Below the pieces are notes generated by a model. That model saw only the letters and a list, made by a program, of their open reading frames with translations. It was not told the DNA's origin and ran no database searches. Below, piece after piece: positions 21,550 through 29,059 of a DNA stretch of 41,191 nucleotides; the first letter of the stretch is position 1, and every line of letters starts with the position of its first letter. The DNA lies in assembly GCA_900552015.1 (NCBI GenBank), contig URXY01000010.1:1-41191 (forward strand). Reading direction: 5' to 3'. The translations under genes were made by a program, and so were the position numbers. The stretch is from an uncultured Eubacteriales bacterium (GTDB taxonomy: Bacteria > Bacillota > Clostridia > Oscillospirales > Oscillospiraceae).

Positions 21550-21975
21550 TCATTTGTTGAGGAAAAACAGCCCGACAAGGCACAGCGCAAGGCCCACGAG
21601 CTTGTTGACCGTGATGGCCTCGTGGTAGACAAGATACCCAATGAACACCAAAATCGTCGCGATGGCCGCCGCAGACGACACCTGAAACGCGCTGACCGGC
21701 CAGCCCGCCTTGTAGGCGTGCATGCTGCCAGCCTCCAACCCGACGATAGCGAGACCGAGCAGGTACGGCGCCCAGTTCATCTGGCTGTATTCGTGCAGAA
21801 GGTTCGCCCCGCCGCGGTTCGTCACAAAATACAGGATGCCCGAAAAGATCGAGCCGATCAGATACGTGACCGTGAGCGACGCGAGCGGATCAACGCTCTC
21901 GGGCAGCGATTTGGCGCAGATGTGATACACGCTGTTCGACGCCACAACGAGAATGAGCGGCCAGAAGTAAGCCAT
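21550..21975 (-). CDS. Small DMT/EamA-type transporter (141 aa)
   Basis: 141 residues, four membrane helices: YFWPLILVVASNSVYHICA, SLTVTYLIGSIFSGILYF, YLLGLAIVGLEAGSMHAY together with SAAAIATILVFIGYLVY, and KLVGLALCLVGLFFLNK. This is half the length of a normal EamA protein, like the small multidrug resistance class, so it should dimerise. The ATG at 21975 has AGGAGGG upstream. It could export small cationic metabolites or drugs; the substrate is unknown. The transcript begins at a strong promoter and runs through a possible leader peptide gene and a hairpin before the start codon. Confidence 0.85.
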   Translation of the reverse strand: MAYFWPLILVVASNSVYHICAKSLPESVDPLASLTVTYLIGSIFSGILYFVTNRGGANLLHEYSQMNWAPYLLGLAIVGLEAGSMHAYKAGWPVSAFQVSSAAAIATILVFIGYLVYHEAITVNKLVGLALCLVGLFFLNK

Positions 21976-21987
21976 AAATATTCCCTC

Positions 21988-22050
21988 CTATTCAAATGCC
22001 GGATGCAAAACGGCAGCCAGACTTCCGCCTGACTGCCGGTAGGTGCGCAC
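21988..22050 (-). CDS. Possible leader peptide/attenuator before the DMT transporter
   Basis: A 20-codon frame begins at GTG (22048-22050), about 11 bases from the predicted transcript start, and ends with TAG (21988-21990): VRTYRQSGGSLAAVLHPAFE. The stop overlaps the AGGAGGG ribosome binding site of the transporter. The coding part holds a hairpin with arms CGGCAG and CTGCCG (22011-22038) followed by TTTTGC, which may be an attenuator. GGGTGCGCACC at its start is palindromic. No Shine-Dalgarno precedes the GTG, so translation would be almost leaderless. It might also be only a structured RNA element. Confidence 0.45.
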   Translation of the reverse strand: MRTYRQSGGSLAAVLHPAFE

Positions 22051-22067
22051 CCGTGATCGATGGGAAA

Positions 22068-22096
22068 AGTGTAGCAGTCCGGCGCGTCCTTGTCAA
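22068..22096 (-). promoter_or_regulatory. Promoter of the DMT transporter transcript
   Basis: Minus strand TTGACA (rc 22091-22096), 17 bases, TACACT (rc 22068-22073), close to consensus. The start would be near 22061. Confidence 0.87.
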
Positions 22097-22161
22097 GGAA
22101 AAAGCTTGCATTCGCGGCGATCCCGACAAATTTACGAGGGTCAGTTCATACAACCTGCCGC

Positions 22162-22190
22162 TTGTTTTTTGCCCCTCGCCGTGCTACCAT
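22162..22190 (+). promoter_or_regulatory. Promoter of the 158-residue hypothetical gene
   Basis: TTGTTT (22162-22167), 17 bases, TACCAT (22185-22190) with an extended TGC. Confidence 0.65.
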
Positions 22191-22251
22191 GCAAATATCA
22201 ATATCCACATTTGCCGCCGCTTTCGGCGCAATTCTCAATGGAGGGTCAATT

Positions 22252-22728
22252 ATGAGCTATCCCAAGACCGGCGAAGAAGTTTACGTCAGCCTGAATCTTT
22301 CCAACACCATGCTCACCGGCCTCGGCAAGGGCACCATCACCCGCGAGGATGTTTCGGTGGACTACCTGAAGAAGCTCTTTGAAAAGCACGGCGTTATCGT
22401 CTCGGCCAAGCCCGAATACCGCAACATCATGGAGCGCGTGAACAAGACCTACGACTTGGGGCTCGAGCTGCCGGAAAAGCTCCAGCTCTTCCAGCTCTCC
22501 GAGCAGCACCGCCGTCTGGTGGTCGTGAACATCTCCGGCCTTCAGCGTAAGAACGGCTCTCTGCTCCCGTCCTACACGGAGGAGGAACTCGATGAGGCGA
22601 CATTCACCTTCGTCAAGTACTACGTGCAGGGCGAGCACTACGACGAGCTCGTCGAGGAAAACAAGAAGCTCCGCTATGAGCTCGAGCAGGAGATCTCGTG
22701 GAGGACCCGGACGGATTCGGAGGGCTAA
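22252..22728 (+). CDS. Hypothetical cytoplasmic protein, 158 aa
   Basis: No family recognised. ATG 22252 has GGAGGG 6-7 bases upstream and a plausible promoter at 22162-22190, so it is a real gene. The sequence has no signal peptide or membrane helix. A central hydrophobic stretch RRLVVVNISGLQ lies in an otherwise helical, charged protein, and the C-terminus (YDELVEENKKLRYELEQEI) looks like a short coiled coil. It begins MSYPKTGEEVYVSLNLSNTM. It stands alone between the divergent DMT leader and a convergent methyltransferase, with a structured repeat after its stop codon. Confidence 0.8.
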   Translation: MSYPKTGEEVYVSLNLSNTMLTGLGKGTITREDVSVDYLKKLFEKHGVIVSAKPEYRNIMERVNKTYDLGLELPEKLQLFQLSEQHRRLVVVNISGLQRKNGSLLPSYTEEELDEATFTFVKYYVQGEHYDELVEENKKLRYELEQEISWRTRTDSEG

Positions 22729-22743
22729 GGCGCTCCATTTCAT

Positions 22744-22808
22744 GGGGGAATTTTTCTCCGCGCGCCGCGCGGGGTGATAGTGCAGCGCCATTGGCGCTGC
22801 CTTCCCCC
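22744..22808. repeat. Structured intergenic repeat, copy 2
   Basis: GGGGGAA (22744-22750) pairs with TTCCCCC (22802-22808) to close two hairpins: CCGCGCG-CCGCGCGG (22758-22772) and GCAGCGCC-ATT-GGCGCTGC (22782-22800). Arrangement and several strings are shared with 12450-12536, including AGTGCAGCGCC and GGCGCTGC. It again lies between convergent genes. CCCGCACAAGCACGGGAAAAG just after it (22810-22830) may help terminate. Confidence 0.7.
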
Positions 22809-22832
22809 TCCCGCACAAGCACGGGAAAAGCA

Positions 22833-23651
22833 TTACTCCTTTTGATAAATCGCCAGCCCAAACGCCAGTTTGACACTAAGCTCCTGAGCCTGCTCAGCTT
22901 TTTGCTGATCCTTGGCCCCCGTCTTATAATAGTACGGCGTCATGCGGAACAGCGCCTGAATATCCTCATTGCGGGGCAGGTGGATCTCATCGCGCACCTC
23001 GCGCGTCTCAACGAGCGTGAAGCCCTCAGTCGTAAGCGGCGTGGGCGGGTTGTCGCGCGGCGTGTCGTAGATGAGCGCTTTGAGCTCCCACAGATGCTCG
23101 CGCAGGGGATAGGCGCGCAGAAGATAGCCGCCCGGCTTCAGCACGCGCGCAAATTCCTCCGGCACGAAAGGGGAGAAGATATTGAGCACCTCGTCGACGC
23201 TGCCGTCTTCGACCGGCAGATGCGCGCACGAGGCGACACAGAGCGTGAAGTCGGACGAGCGCTTGGCCGCGTACTGGAGTGCGGTCTTCGAGATGTCAAC
23301 GCCTAAAAGCTCGCCGTGCTTGCCCGCCTTTTCGATGGCGCGCAAAACGGCAAGGGAATAAATGCCCTCGCCGCAGCCCGCATCGAGCACTGTGGCCTCA
23401 TTGGGCGCAAATTCTGCCGCCGCGTCCGCGACGGCTGCGATGAAGCGGTCGTAATAGCCCTTGTCCAAAAAGTCGCGCCGCGCGCGCACCATCAGCTTAT
23501 CGTCCCCGTGGTGGCCCTGCGAGGAGTTGAGCAGGAGGTTGACATAGCCGCTTTTCGCAATGTCGAAGCTGTGGTTTTTTTGGCAGCGATACGCCCCCGC
23601 GCATCTTTCAAGCGCCCCGCCGCAAACGGGGCAGCACAGCGTTGTCACCAT
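22833..23651 (-). CDS. 23S rRNA (guanine-N1) methyltransferase, RlmA family
   Basis: 272 residues. Zinc-binding N-terminus CPVCGGAL with a later C..H pair (RCQKNHSFDIAKSGYVNLL), then a SAM-binding domain with VLDAGCGEGIYS, GVDISKTALQYAAKR and CVASCAHLPVEDGSVD, and MTPYYYKT in the C-terminal part. The order and strings match E. coli RlmA (m1G745); Gram-positive relatives act at G748 and affect tylosin resistance. ATG 23651 overlaps the last seven bases of the HAD gene (ATGGTGA), indicating translational coupling. Confidence 0.93.
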   Translation of the reverse strand: MVTTLCCPVCGGALERCAGAYRCQKNHSFDIAKSGYVNLLLNSSQGHHGDDKLMVRARRDFLDKGYYDRFIAAVADAAAEFAPNEATVLDAGCGEGIYSLAVLRAIEKAGKHGELLGVDISKTALQYAAKRSSDFTLCVASCAHLPVEDGSVDEVLNIFSPFVPEEFARVLKPGGYLLRAYPLREHLWELKALIYDTPRDNPPTPLTTEGFTLVETREVRDEIHLPRNEDIQALFRMTPYYYKTGAKDQQKAEQAQELSVKLAFGLAIYQKE

Positions 23652-24529
23652 CCGCGCATCCCCACCTGCTGCGGCAGCTCGCCGCGCCCGAGCGAGCGGA
23701 GCTGCTGCTGGTTCTCCTCCATCAGCGCATCGGCGATGGCCATTTTGCGCACGATGTTCTTCATCGTCGCGTCAAAAAGCGTCCCGTCGCGATAGTCTGC
23801 GGGGAAGATGAAGTCCACGCGCCCCTTGGCGAGCAGGTCCTCCACGCCCGCGCGGTTGCTGTCCTGATACACGGCCACCGCCTGCCCGCCGTAGGCGCGC
23901 ATCATTTTCATGCACGGCACGTCGGAAAGGCCGTCGCCGATGTAGATCATGTTCGTAAAGGGGATGCGCTTGGAGTCGTCGGGCATCGAGGCGTTGAGCT
24001 CCTTGTCCTTGGCGACATCCAGAATGCCTTTGTTGATGCGGTAGACGAACTGGGTCTTGTTCGTAAAGTTGACGTCGAGCTTCGGCCACGAGGCGAGGCC
24101 CTCTTCGTTGTAGAAAAACTCACAGGCGTAAATTTCCTTAAATTCGTGGCTCACGCCGCTGCCCTCGATGATCTCGCGCAGGCCGGAGGAGAGCACGTAG
24201 TGCTCGATCTCCACCCCCAGCGTCTCGCCGAAGGCGTTGATGCGCGAAAACCACTCTTGCACGCCAGGAAACAGCTCGATCGCGTGCCCGCAGGAAACGA
24301 GGTAGTCTCGGTCCAGCCGAATGCCCTTTTTGCGGCACTCCTCGATCATCGTGTACATGTAGGCGAGCAGGCCGTCCATGTGGTTTTCATAGCCGAAACG
24401 GTTGGCGATGCTCCAAAACTCGCCCGGCGTGTAGCCGAGGGCGGGGATGAAGCTGTAATCCTGCATATCGGTGGTGCAGAGGGTCTTATCAAAGTCGTAA
24501 AGAAAGGCGATGATGGGCTTTTTGTTCAT
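23645..24529 (-). CDS. HAD-superfamily phosphatase
   Basis: 294 residues from ATG 24529 with GGAG upstream. Catalytic DFDKT (D12, D14), a serine in VLSSG, a lysine near KTQFVY and IGDGLSDVPCM complete the four HAD motifs. The cap region is helical and large (about 20-110), as in phosphoserine phosphatase-like members. The substrate is unknown; the family covers phosphorylated amino acids, sugars and nucleotides. It overlaps rlmA by seven bases and no promoter is visible between it and the divIVA terminator, so read-through or a cryptic promoter drives it. Confidence 0.85.
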   Translation of the reverse strand: MNKKPIIAFLYDFDKTLCTTDMQDYSFIPALGYTPGEFWSIANRFGYENHMDGLLAYMYTMIEECRKKGIRLDRDYLVSCGHAIELFPGVQEWFSRINAFGETLGVEIEHYVLSSGLREIIEGSGVSHEFKEIYACEFFYNEEGLASWPKLDVNFTNKTQFVYRINKGILDVAKDKELNASMPDDSKRIPFTNMIYIGDGLSDVPCMKMMRAYGGQAVAVYQDSNRAGVEDLLAKGRVDFIFPADYRDGTLFDATMKNIVRKMAIADALMEENQQQLRSLGRGELPQQVGMRGW

Positions 24530-24567
24530 GTCGGCTCCTTCTTGCCGCACTGCGGCCAAAGAAAAAT

Positions 24568-24621
24568 AAAAGGGCGGTCTGAAACCGGCTCCGCTGTGGA
24601 GTCGGTCAAGACCGCCCTTTT
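24568..24621 (-). terminator. Terminator of the miaB-divIVA operon
   Basis: Long imperfect hairpin with outer arms AAAAGGGCGGTCT/AGACCGCCCTTTT and T-runs on both strands, 7 bases after the divIVA stop codon. Confidence 0.9.
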
Positions 24622-24628
24622 TGGGGTG

Positions 24629-25366
24629 TTACTCTTCCCGGTGATAGTTGCGGCCGAACTGCAGATCGTCCAGACGGATCGCGTGGCTCGCCGTCTCCAC
24701 GAACGGGCTGTCGTCCGGTTCAAGGGGCTCTGCCTTCTTCTCCGCCTGCGGCGCGCCCTCGGCGGCCGGTGCGGCGGCAGGCTCGGCTGCGGCTTCCGCC
24801 GCGGGAGCAGCCTGCTCCTTGTCGGCGCGGAAGGAGGCAAGGATATTTTCCTCGATGGCGTTCACATCCGTCTCCACCTTCTGTGTCGGCTCGTCCGCGC
24901 CCGCGATCTCCTCGGGCGTCAGGTCGGGCGCGCGCTCGATGAGCGCAAGCTGTGCCTGCGCAAGCTCGCGCGTCTTCTGCAAAAATTCTGCCGTCGCGGC
25001 CTTGGCCGCGTTCAATCGGCGCTGCTCAAGCTCGACATCGCTCTGCAGCGCGCCGATCTTGGCGCGGGCTTCGTCCTCCGCGCCGGCGAGCATGGTCTTT
25101 TTCTTCTCCTCGGCCTCTTCGACCATGGTGTTGGCCATGCGCTGGGCGGTCAGGAGCGCGGCGCGCATGGAATCCTCCGTCGCGCGGTACTCCTCCACCT
25201 TGTCGACCAGCACCTTGAGCTTTGCTTTGAGGGCGGCATTTTCTTTATAGAGCGAGGTATAGTCGTCGGTCAGCTCGTCGAGAAACTCGTCGACCATCGC
25301 CATATTGTAGCCGCCGAAGGCCGCCTTGCTGAATGCGCGGCCGGAAACTTCCTGCGGGGTCAGCAT
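24629..25366 (-). CDS. divIVA: DivIVA-type cell division/polarity protein
   Basis: 245 residues. The N-terminal DivIVA domain is clear (LTPQEVSGRAFSKAAFGGYN, then MVDEFLDELTDDY), followed by a long coiled coil (about 30-160) and an Ala/Glu/Pro-rich tail with the C-terminal FGRNYHREE. DivIVA proteins bind curved membrane at septum and poles and recruit division and cell wall factors. It is the last gene of the operon, 21 bases after sepF, as is common in Firmicutes. ATG 25366 with GGAGG upstream. Confidence 0.95.
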   Translation of the reverse strand: MLTPQEVSGRAFSKAAFGGYNMAMVDEFLDELTDDYTSLYKENAALKAKLKVLVDKVEEYRATEDSMRAALLTAQRMANTMVEEAEEKKKTMLAGAEDEARAKIGALQSDVELEQRRLNAAKAATAEFLQKTRELAQAQLALIERAPDLTPEEIAGADEPTQKVETDVNAIEENILASFRADKEQAAPAAEAAAEPAAAPAAEGAPQAEKKAEPLEPDDSPFVETASHAIRLDDLQFGRNYHREE

Positions 25367-25387
25367 TTATCCCATCCTCCGTTTCGT

Positions 25388-25843
25388 TTACAGGTACAGG
25401 CCGTTGTTTTCCAGCTCGTCGATCAGATCGCCCATGATGTCGACATGGTAGGGCGTGATGATGTACGTGTTGGCCGCGACCTTCTTGATCTTGCCCTCGC
25501 CCGCGTAAGCGACGCCGGAGAGGAAGTCGATCAGGCGGCGGGCAATGTCCTTGTTCGTGGATTCGAGGTTGATGACCACCGTGCGCTTTTCCTTCAGGTG
25601 GTCGGCGATCTCGCTGGCGTTTTCAAAGCGCTCGGGCTTAACGAGCACGACCTTGAGCTGCGTGGTCGCGTTGATGTTCACGACCTTGTTGCGGCGGTCC
25701 TCCACCTTGCGGTCAAGGCTGCGGCGGTCGGCAAAGGCGCCCGTGTCGCCGCGGTCTCTCAGATCGGGGAAATCGTCTTCATATTCCTCGTCCTCATCCT
25801 CGTAGGGGTGAGCCCACTTTTTCAGATCATCAAAAATACCCAT
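25388..25843 (-). CDS. sepF: Cell division protein SepF
   Basis: 151 residues. Start ATG 25843 is chosen because the protein then begins MGIFDDLKKW, the membrane-binding helix of SepF, with GGAGGT upstream; a longer frame would reach into yggS. An acidic linker is followed by the SepF domain (VVLVKPERFENASEIADHL, TVVINLESTNKDIARRLIDFL). SepF bundles FtsZ and anchors it to the membrane, taking over part of the role of FtsA. It lies between yggS and divIVA, the usual neighbourhood. Confidence 0.96.
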   Translation of the reverse strand: MGIFDDLKKWAHPYEDEDEEYEDDFPDLRDRGDTGAFADRRSLDRKVEDRRNKVVNINATTQLKVVLVKPERFENASEIADHLKEKRTVVINLESTNKDIARRLIDFLSGVAYAGEGKIKKVAANTYIITPYHVDIMGDLIDELENNGLYL

Positions 25844-25862
25844 GGTATCAAGACCTCCTCGA

Positions 25863-26558
25863 TCAAATCGTGTAATTGCGTGCGCCGAAGATCGCCGTGC
25901 CGACGCGCACCATCGTCGCACCCGCGCGCACCGCGTCCTCATAGTCGCCGCTCATGCCCATTGACAGTATATCAAGTGTATTATCATACAACTTGGCATT
26001 GATGTCAACATAAAGTGCATGAACTTTTTCAAAGTACGGCATACTGCCGTGCTCGCCCTCGGCGACCGGCGGGATGCACATGAGGCCCCTCACGCGAACA
26101 TTTGCGCACTTTTTGGCCTCTTCCGCCGCCTGCTCCAGCTTCTCCGGCGCGAAGCCGCTCTTGGCCTCCTCGCCGCCGATATTCACCTCCAGCAGGATAT
26201 CCTGCACGATGCCCAGCTTCTCTGCCTGCTTGTTGACGGCAGAGAGCAGCTCGAACGAGCCGACGGACTCAAGGAGCGCCACCTTGCCGACGACGTTTTT
26301 CACCTTGTTGCGCTGCAGATGTCCGATAAAGTGCAGGGGCGCGCCGTCGTAGGCGTTCTCCGCGAGCTTTTTCGTCATCTCCTGCTCGCGGTTCTCGCCC
26401 AGCGCGTCGATGCCCGCGGCGATGGCCTGGCGGCAGGCGTCCGCGTCGTTCATCTTGCTCGCGCCGACAAGGGTAATTTCACTCGGGTCACGGCCCGCCT
26501 CTTTGGCGGCAGACGCGATGTTTGCGCGCACGCGCGCGATGTTTTCCGCAATACTCAT
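25863..26558 (-). CDS. Pyridoxal-phosphate homeostasis protein, YggS family
   Basis: 231 residues, TIM-barrel. PLP lysine K35 in LVGASKMN; other conserved segments are GENREQE, HFIGHLQRNKVK, LLEVNIGGEEAKSGF and SMGMSGDYEDAVRAGATMVRVGTAIFG. The family buffers vitamin B6 and affects amino acid pools; it has no known enzymatic reaction. Its start codon overlaps the stop of the HlyD-like gene by ATGA, so translation is coupled. Confidence 0.96.
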   Translation of the reverse strand: MSIAENIARVRANIASAAKEAGRDPSEITLVGASKMNDADACRQAIAAGIDALGENREQEMTKKLAENAYDGAPLHFIGHLQRNKVKNVVGKVALLESVGSFELLSAVNKQAEKLGIVQDILLEVNIGGEEAKSGFAPEKLEQAAEEAKKCANVRVRGLMCIPPVAEGEHGSMPYFEKVHALYVDINAKLYDNTLDILSMGMSGDYEDAVRAGATMVRVGTAIFGARNYTI

Positions 26559-27793
26559 TTCTGATCTACGACCTTTCCGTTATATAGCTCCCCTGCCGAA
26601 ACGATGACCTCATCGTTGGGACGCAGGGTGTAAAGGGACTGCTGACTTTCCGTGGCGGCTTCGATCTTGCCGGGCTCCACGAGGCAGTAATCGCTGCCCT
26701 GATAGACGATGCTCACGGGCTTGAAGTACGCGACGCGGCCGACGAGACAGTAGACGCCGGAGACGCCGTTCTCATCCACGCGCAGCGCGTTTTTCGGCAC
26801 GCGCAGACCGTCGTACTCCTTCAGGATAAGCTCCGCGTTCTGCTCGCGCAGCAGCGTCATATAGGATAAGTACCGGTCGCTCTGCACCACGATGAGGCAC
26901 TTGCCGTTTTCCTCATCGCTCACGCGCGAGAGCGTGACCGGCAGGTCAAAGTCGACACCGGACGCCATGCGCAGCGTCAGCTTGCTGCCGACTCTCAGGC
27001 CCTCGGCGTCGAAGGCGTTCACGCTTGCGGTGAAATACCATGTGCTGCCCCGGATGAGTTTGCCCACCGTGGTCGAAACGCTCTGCGGCGCAGCGGACGT
27101 GAGCTGCGAGGGCGTCATCGTGTTCAGGCTCTCGGGCGTCAGCACGCTCTCGTACCCGTCGGCTACGGCGCTGTAGGTGCCGGAGACGGGCGCTGTGATG
27201 CGCGTCGTGCCGCCGCTCGCCGCGCCTGAGAGCGCACCGATCTGCGCGTTCAGCTCGTCGAGCCGGGCCGTCAGGTCCTCGCTGCCGTTGTAGGCATATT
27301 CGCGCTTCAGGACCGTTGTCTTGAGCTCGTCCGCAAGCGAATCGAGCGCACTGTAGCTGCCGGAGGCGAAGGCCGCACGCACCGCGACGATCTGGTCGCG
27401 GATATCCGTATCCAGGCGCAGCGCGGTCTCGGCGTCGCTCGAGGCGCTCCGGGCGTATTCGAGCTGCTCCTTCTGCGCGCGCAGCGTTTCGAGCTCCTGT
27501 GTGGCCTGAAGCGCCTCGGCTGAGCGGTACACCGTCGCGACCGTGTCGCCAAGGCCCACGCGCGTGCCCTCGGCGTGCGTCAGCTCGATGAGCGTCTCCG
27601 TGCAGTCCACGACCTGCTCGTCGCGCACGACGTAGCCCCGCAGGGCGATCGACTCCTCGCTGTGATAGCGGTAGACGAGCGTCGTCGTCTCGGGGTCGAC
27701 TAAGTACCGGTAGCCCTGCACGCCGAAGTAGCCGATGACCGCGAGCAGAAGCAGCACCGTGATGACCTTTGTGGAAAGGGATGTAGATCTCAT
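26555..27793 (-). CDS. HlyD-like membrane protein of the division gene cluster
   Basis: 412 residues from ATG 27793 with GGGAG upstream. One N-terminal helix (about 9-27: VITVLLLLAVIGYFGVQGY), then an extracytoplasmic part with a lipoyl-like beta region (IALRGYVVRDEQVV), a coiled coil (about 90-200) and later beta-rich segments ending in NDEVIVSAGELYNGK. This is the architecture of adaptors of secretion pumps (HlyD/RND membrane fusion), but no pump gene is near; it sits between hfq and yggS-sepF-divIVA. Its role may be in the envelope at the division site, which is a guess. Confidence 0.8.
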   Translation of the reverse strand: MRSTSLSTKVITVLLLLAVIGYFGVQGYRYLVDPETTTLVYRYHSEESIALRGYVVRDEQVVDCTETLIELTHAEGTRVGLGDTVATVYRSAEALQATQELETLRAQKEQLEYARSASSDAETALRLDTDIRDQIVAVRAAFASGSYSALDSLADELKTTVLKREYAYNGSEDLTARLDELNAQIGALSGAASGGTTRITAPVSGTYSAVADGYESVLTPESLNTMTPSQLTSAAPQSVSTTVGKLIRGSTWYFTASVNAFDAEGLRVGSKLTLRMASGVDFDLPVTLSRVSDEENGKCLIVVQSDRYLSYMTLLREQNAELILKEYDGLRVPKNALRVDENGVSGVYCLVGRVAYFKPVSIVYQGSDYCLVEPGKIEAATESQQSLYTLRPNDEVIVSAGELYNGKVVDQK

Positions 27794-27806
27794 GAAACGT
27801 CTCCCG

Positions 27807-28055
27807 TTACAGGGCCGTTTCCTCCTGTTCATCCGCGGCGCGAAGGTCCACGGGGCTCACCGGCACGATCGTTGAGATCGCGTGCTTGTAGAGCATCTGC
27901 TGCTTGCCGTCGCTCTCTAAGATGACGACAAAGCTGTCGAAACCGGTCACGATGCCCCGCATCTGAAAGCCGTTGACGAGAAAGACAGTCACCGGCATAC
28001 GGGCGCGGCGGGCGGAGAGGAGAAACAGGTCCTGAAGATTTGCAATTTTTTTCAT
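27807..28055 (-). CDS. hfq: RNA chaperone Hfq
   Basis: 82 residues from ATG 28055. Begins MKKIANLQDLFLLSARR; the Sm1 motif VTVFLVNGFQMRGIVTGFDSF and the Sm2 motif with the YKHAIST signature are complete. Hfq forms a hexameric ring that binds small RNAs and A-rich mRNA. A ribosome binding site AAAGGA lies about 11 bases upstream. It follows miaA, a gene order widely conserved across bacteria. A longer upstream frame has no support. Confidence 0.96.
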   Translation of the reverse strand: MKKIANLQDLFLLSARRARMPVTVFLVNGFQMRGIVTGFDSFVVILESDGKQQMLYKHAISTIVPVSPVDLRAADEQEETAL

Positions 28056-28098
28056 GGCTTTTCGTTCCTTTCTTTTTCCGCGGACTTGTCTGTCCGCT

Positions 28099-29043
28099 TT
28101 AAGAACAGGATACGCCATGCTCCCTGAGAATTTCTGTCGAAAAAGCGAGGCACTCGGCAGTATTCCTCGTTTTTTTCCAGTAGTACCAATGAATGTCCTT
28201 GTCGCGCCGCAGCCATGTGAGCTGACGCTTGGCGTACTGGCGCGACCGGAGCTTGATCTCCGCGATGGCCTCCTCGCGTGTGGCCGCGCCGTCGAGGTAG
28301 GCAAGCGTTTCCTTGTAGCCGATCGCCTGCATGGCCGTCACATCGCGCGAAAGCCCGGAATCGAGCAGCGCTCTGACCTCGTCGAAAAGCCCCGCCTCGA
28401 CCATTTTGTCGACGCGGAGGTCGATGGCGCGCTTCATGTCGTCGCGGTCCTCATAGGCAAGGCCGATGCGCACGGAATCGTAGCGCGGGGGGATGAGTTT
28501 CGTCTCCGCGTTGTGCTGTGCCATGGTCTTGCCGGTCTCATACCAGACCTCGAGCGCGCGGAGGATGCGTTTTTTGTCGTTTCCGTGCAGCTTTCCGGCG
28601 GTCTCGGGGTCGATGCGCCGGAGTTCTTCCAGCATCGCCTCGCCGCCCTCCTTGTCCCAGCGGGACTCCAATTCCGCGCGGTATGCGCCGTCCTTGTCAC
28701 CGCCGGCGAAGCCGTGACCGGCGAGCAGGGCATTGAGGTAAAGCCCCGTGCCGCCGACGATGACGGGCTGCCTGCCGCGCGACAAAATATCGTCGACGCA
28801 TTTCGCCGCGTCGCATGCGTAGCGGGCGACAGAGTAGTTTTCCCGCGGGTCGGCGACGCCGACCATGTGATGCGGAATGCCCTGCATCTCCTCCGCCGTC
28901 GGCGCGGCGGTGCCGATGACCATGCCGCGGTAGAGCTGCATCGAGTCGCAGGAGACGACCTCGCCGCCGAGCATTTTCGCAAGCTCGACACCGAGCCACG
29001 TTTTGCCGCAGCCCGTCGGGCCGACGACGCATACGAGTTTCAT
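28099..29043 (-). CDS. miaA: tRNA dimethylallyltransferase MiaA
   Basis: 314 residues. Adds a dimethylallyl group to N6 of adenosine 37 in tRNAs reading codons that start with U. P-loop GPTGCGKT (8-15), DSMQLYRGM, GTAAPT, HHMVGV, VGGTGLYLNALL and the C-terminal QYAKRQLTWLRRD are all typical. Start ATG 29043 with AGGAGGGAG upstream; 16 bases after mutL. The next modification step is carried out by MiaB, encoded at the start of the same operon. Confidence 0.97.
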   Translation of the reverse strand: MKLVCVVGPTGCGKTWLGVELAKMLGGEVVSCDSMQLYRGMVIGTAAPTAEEMQGIPHHMVGVADPRENYSVARYACDAAKCVDDILSRGRQPVIVGGTGLYLNALLAGHGFAGGDKDGAYRAELESRWDKEGGEAMLEELRRIDPETAGKLHGNDKKRILRALEVWYETGKTMAQHNAETKLIPPRYDSVRIGLAYEDRDDMKRAIDLRVDKMVEAGLFDEVRALLDSGLSRDVTAMQAIGYKETLAYLDGAATREEAIAEIKLRSRQYAKRQLTWLRRDKDIHWYYWKKTRNTAECLAFSTEILREHGVSCS

Positions 29044-29059
29044 CTTCTCCCTCCTGCGC

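Noticed and set aside
21988..22090. Guanidine, preQ1 or fluoride riboswitch before the DMT gene
   Set aside because: The conserved cores of these classes could not be found; the leader is too short and is better explained by a leader peptide plus hairpin.
23642..26002. 786-codon open frame on the plus strand
   Set aside because: It runs antisense through five well-supported genes and two gene borders, as expected of a GC-rich shadow frame.
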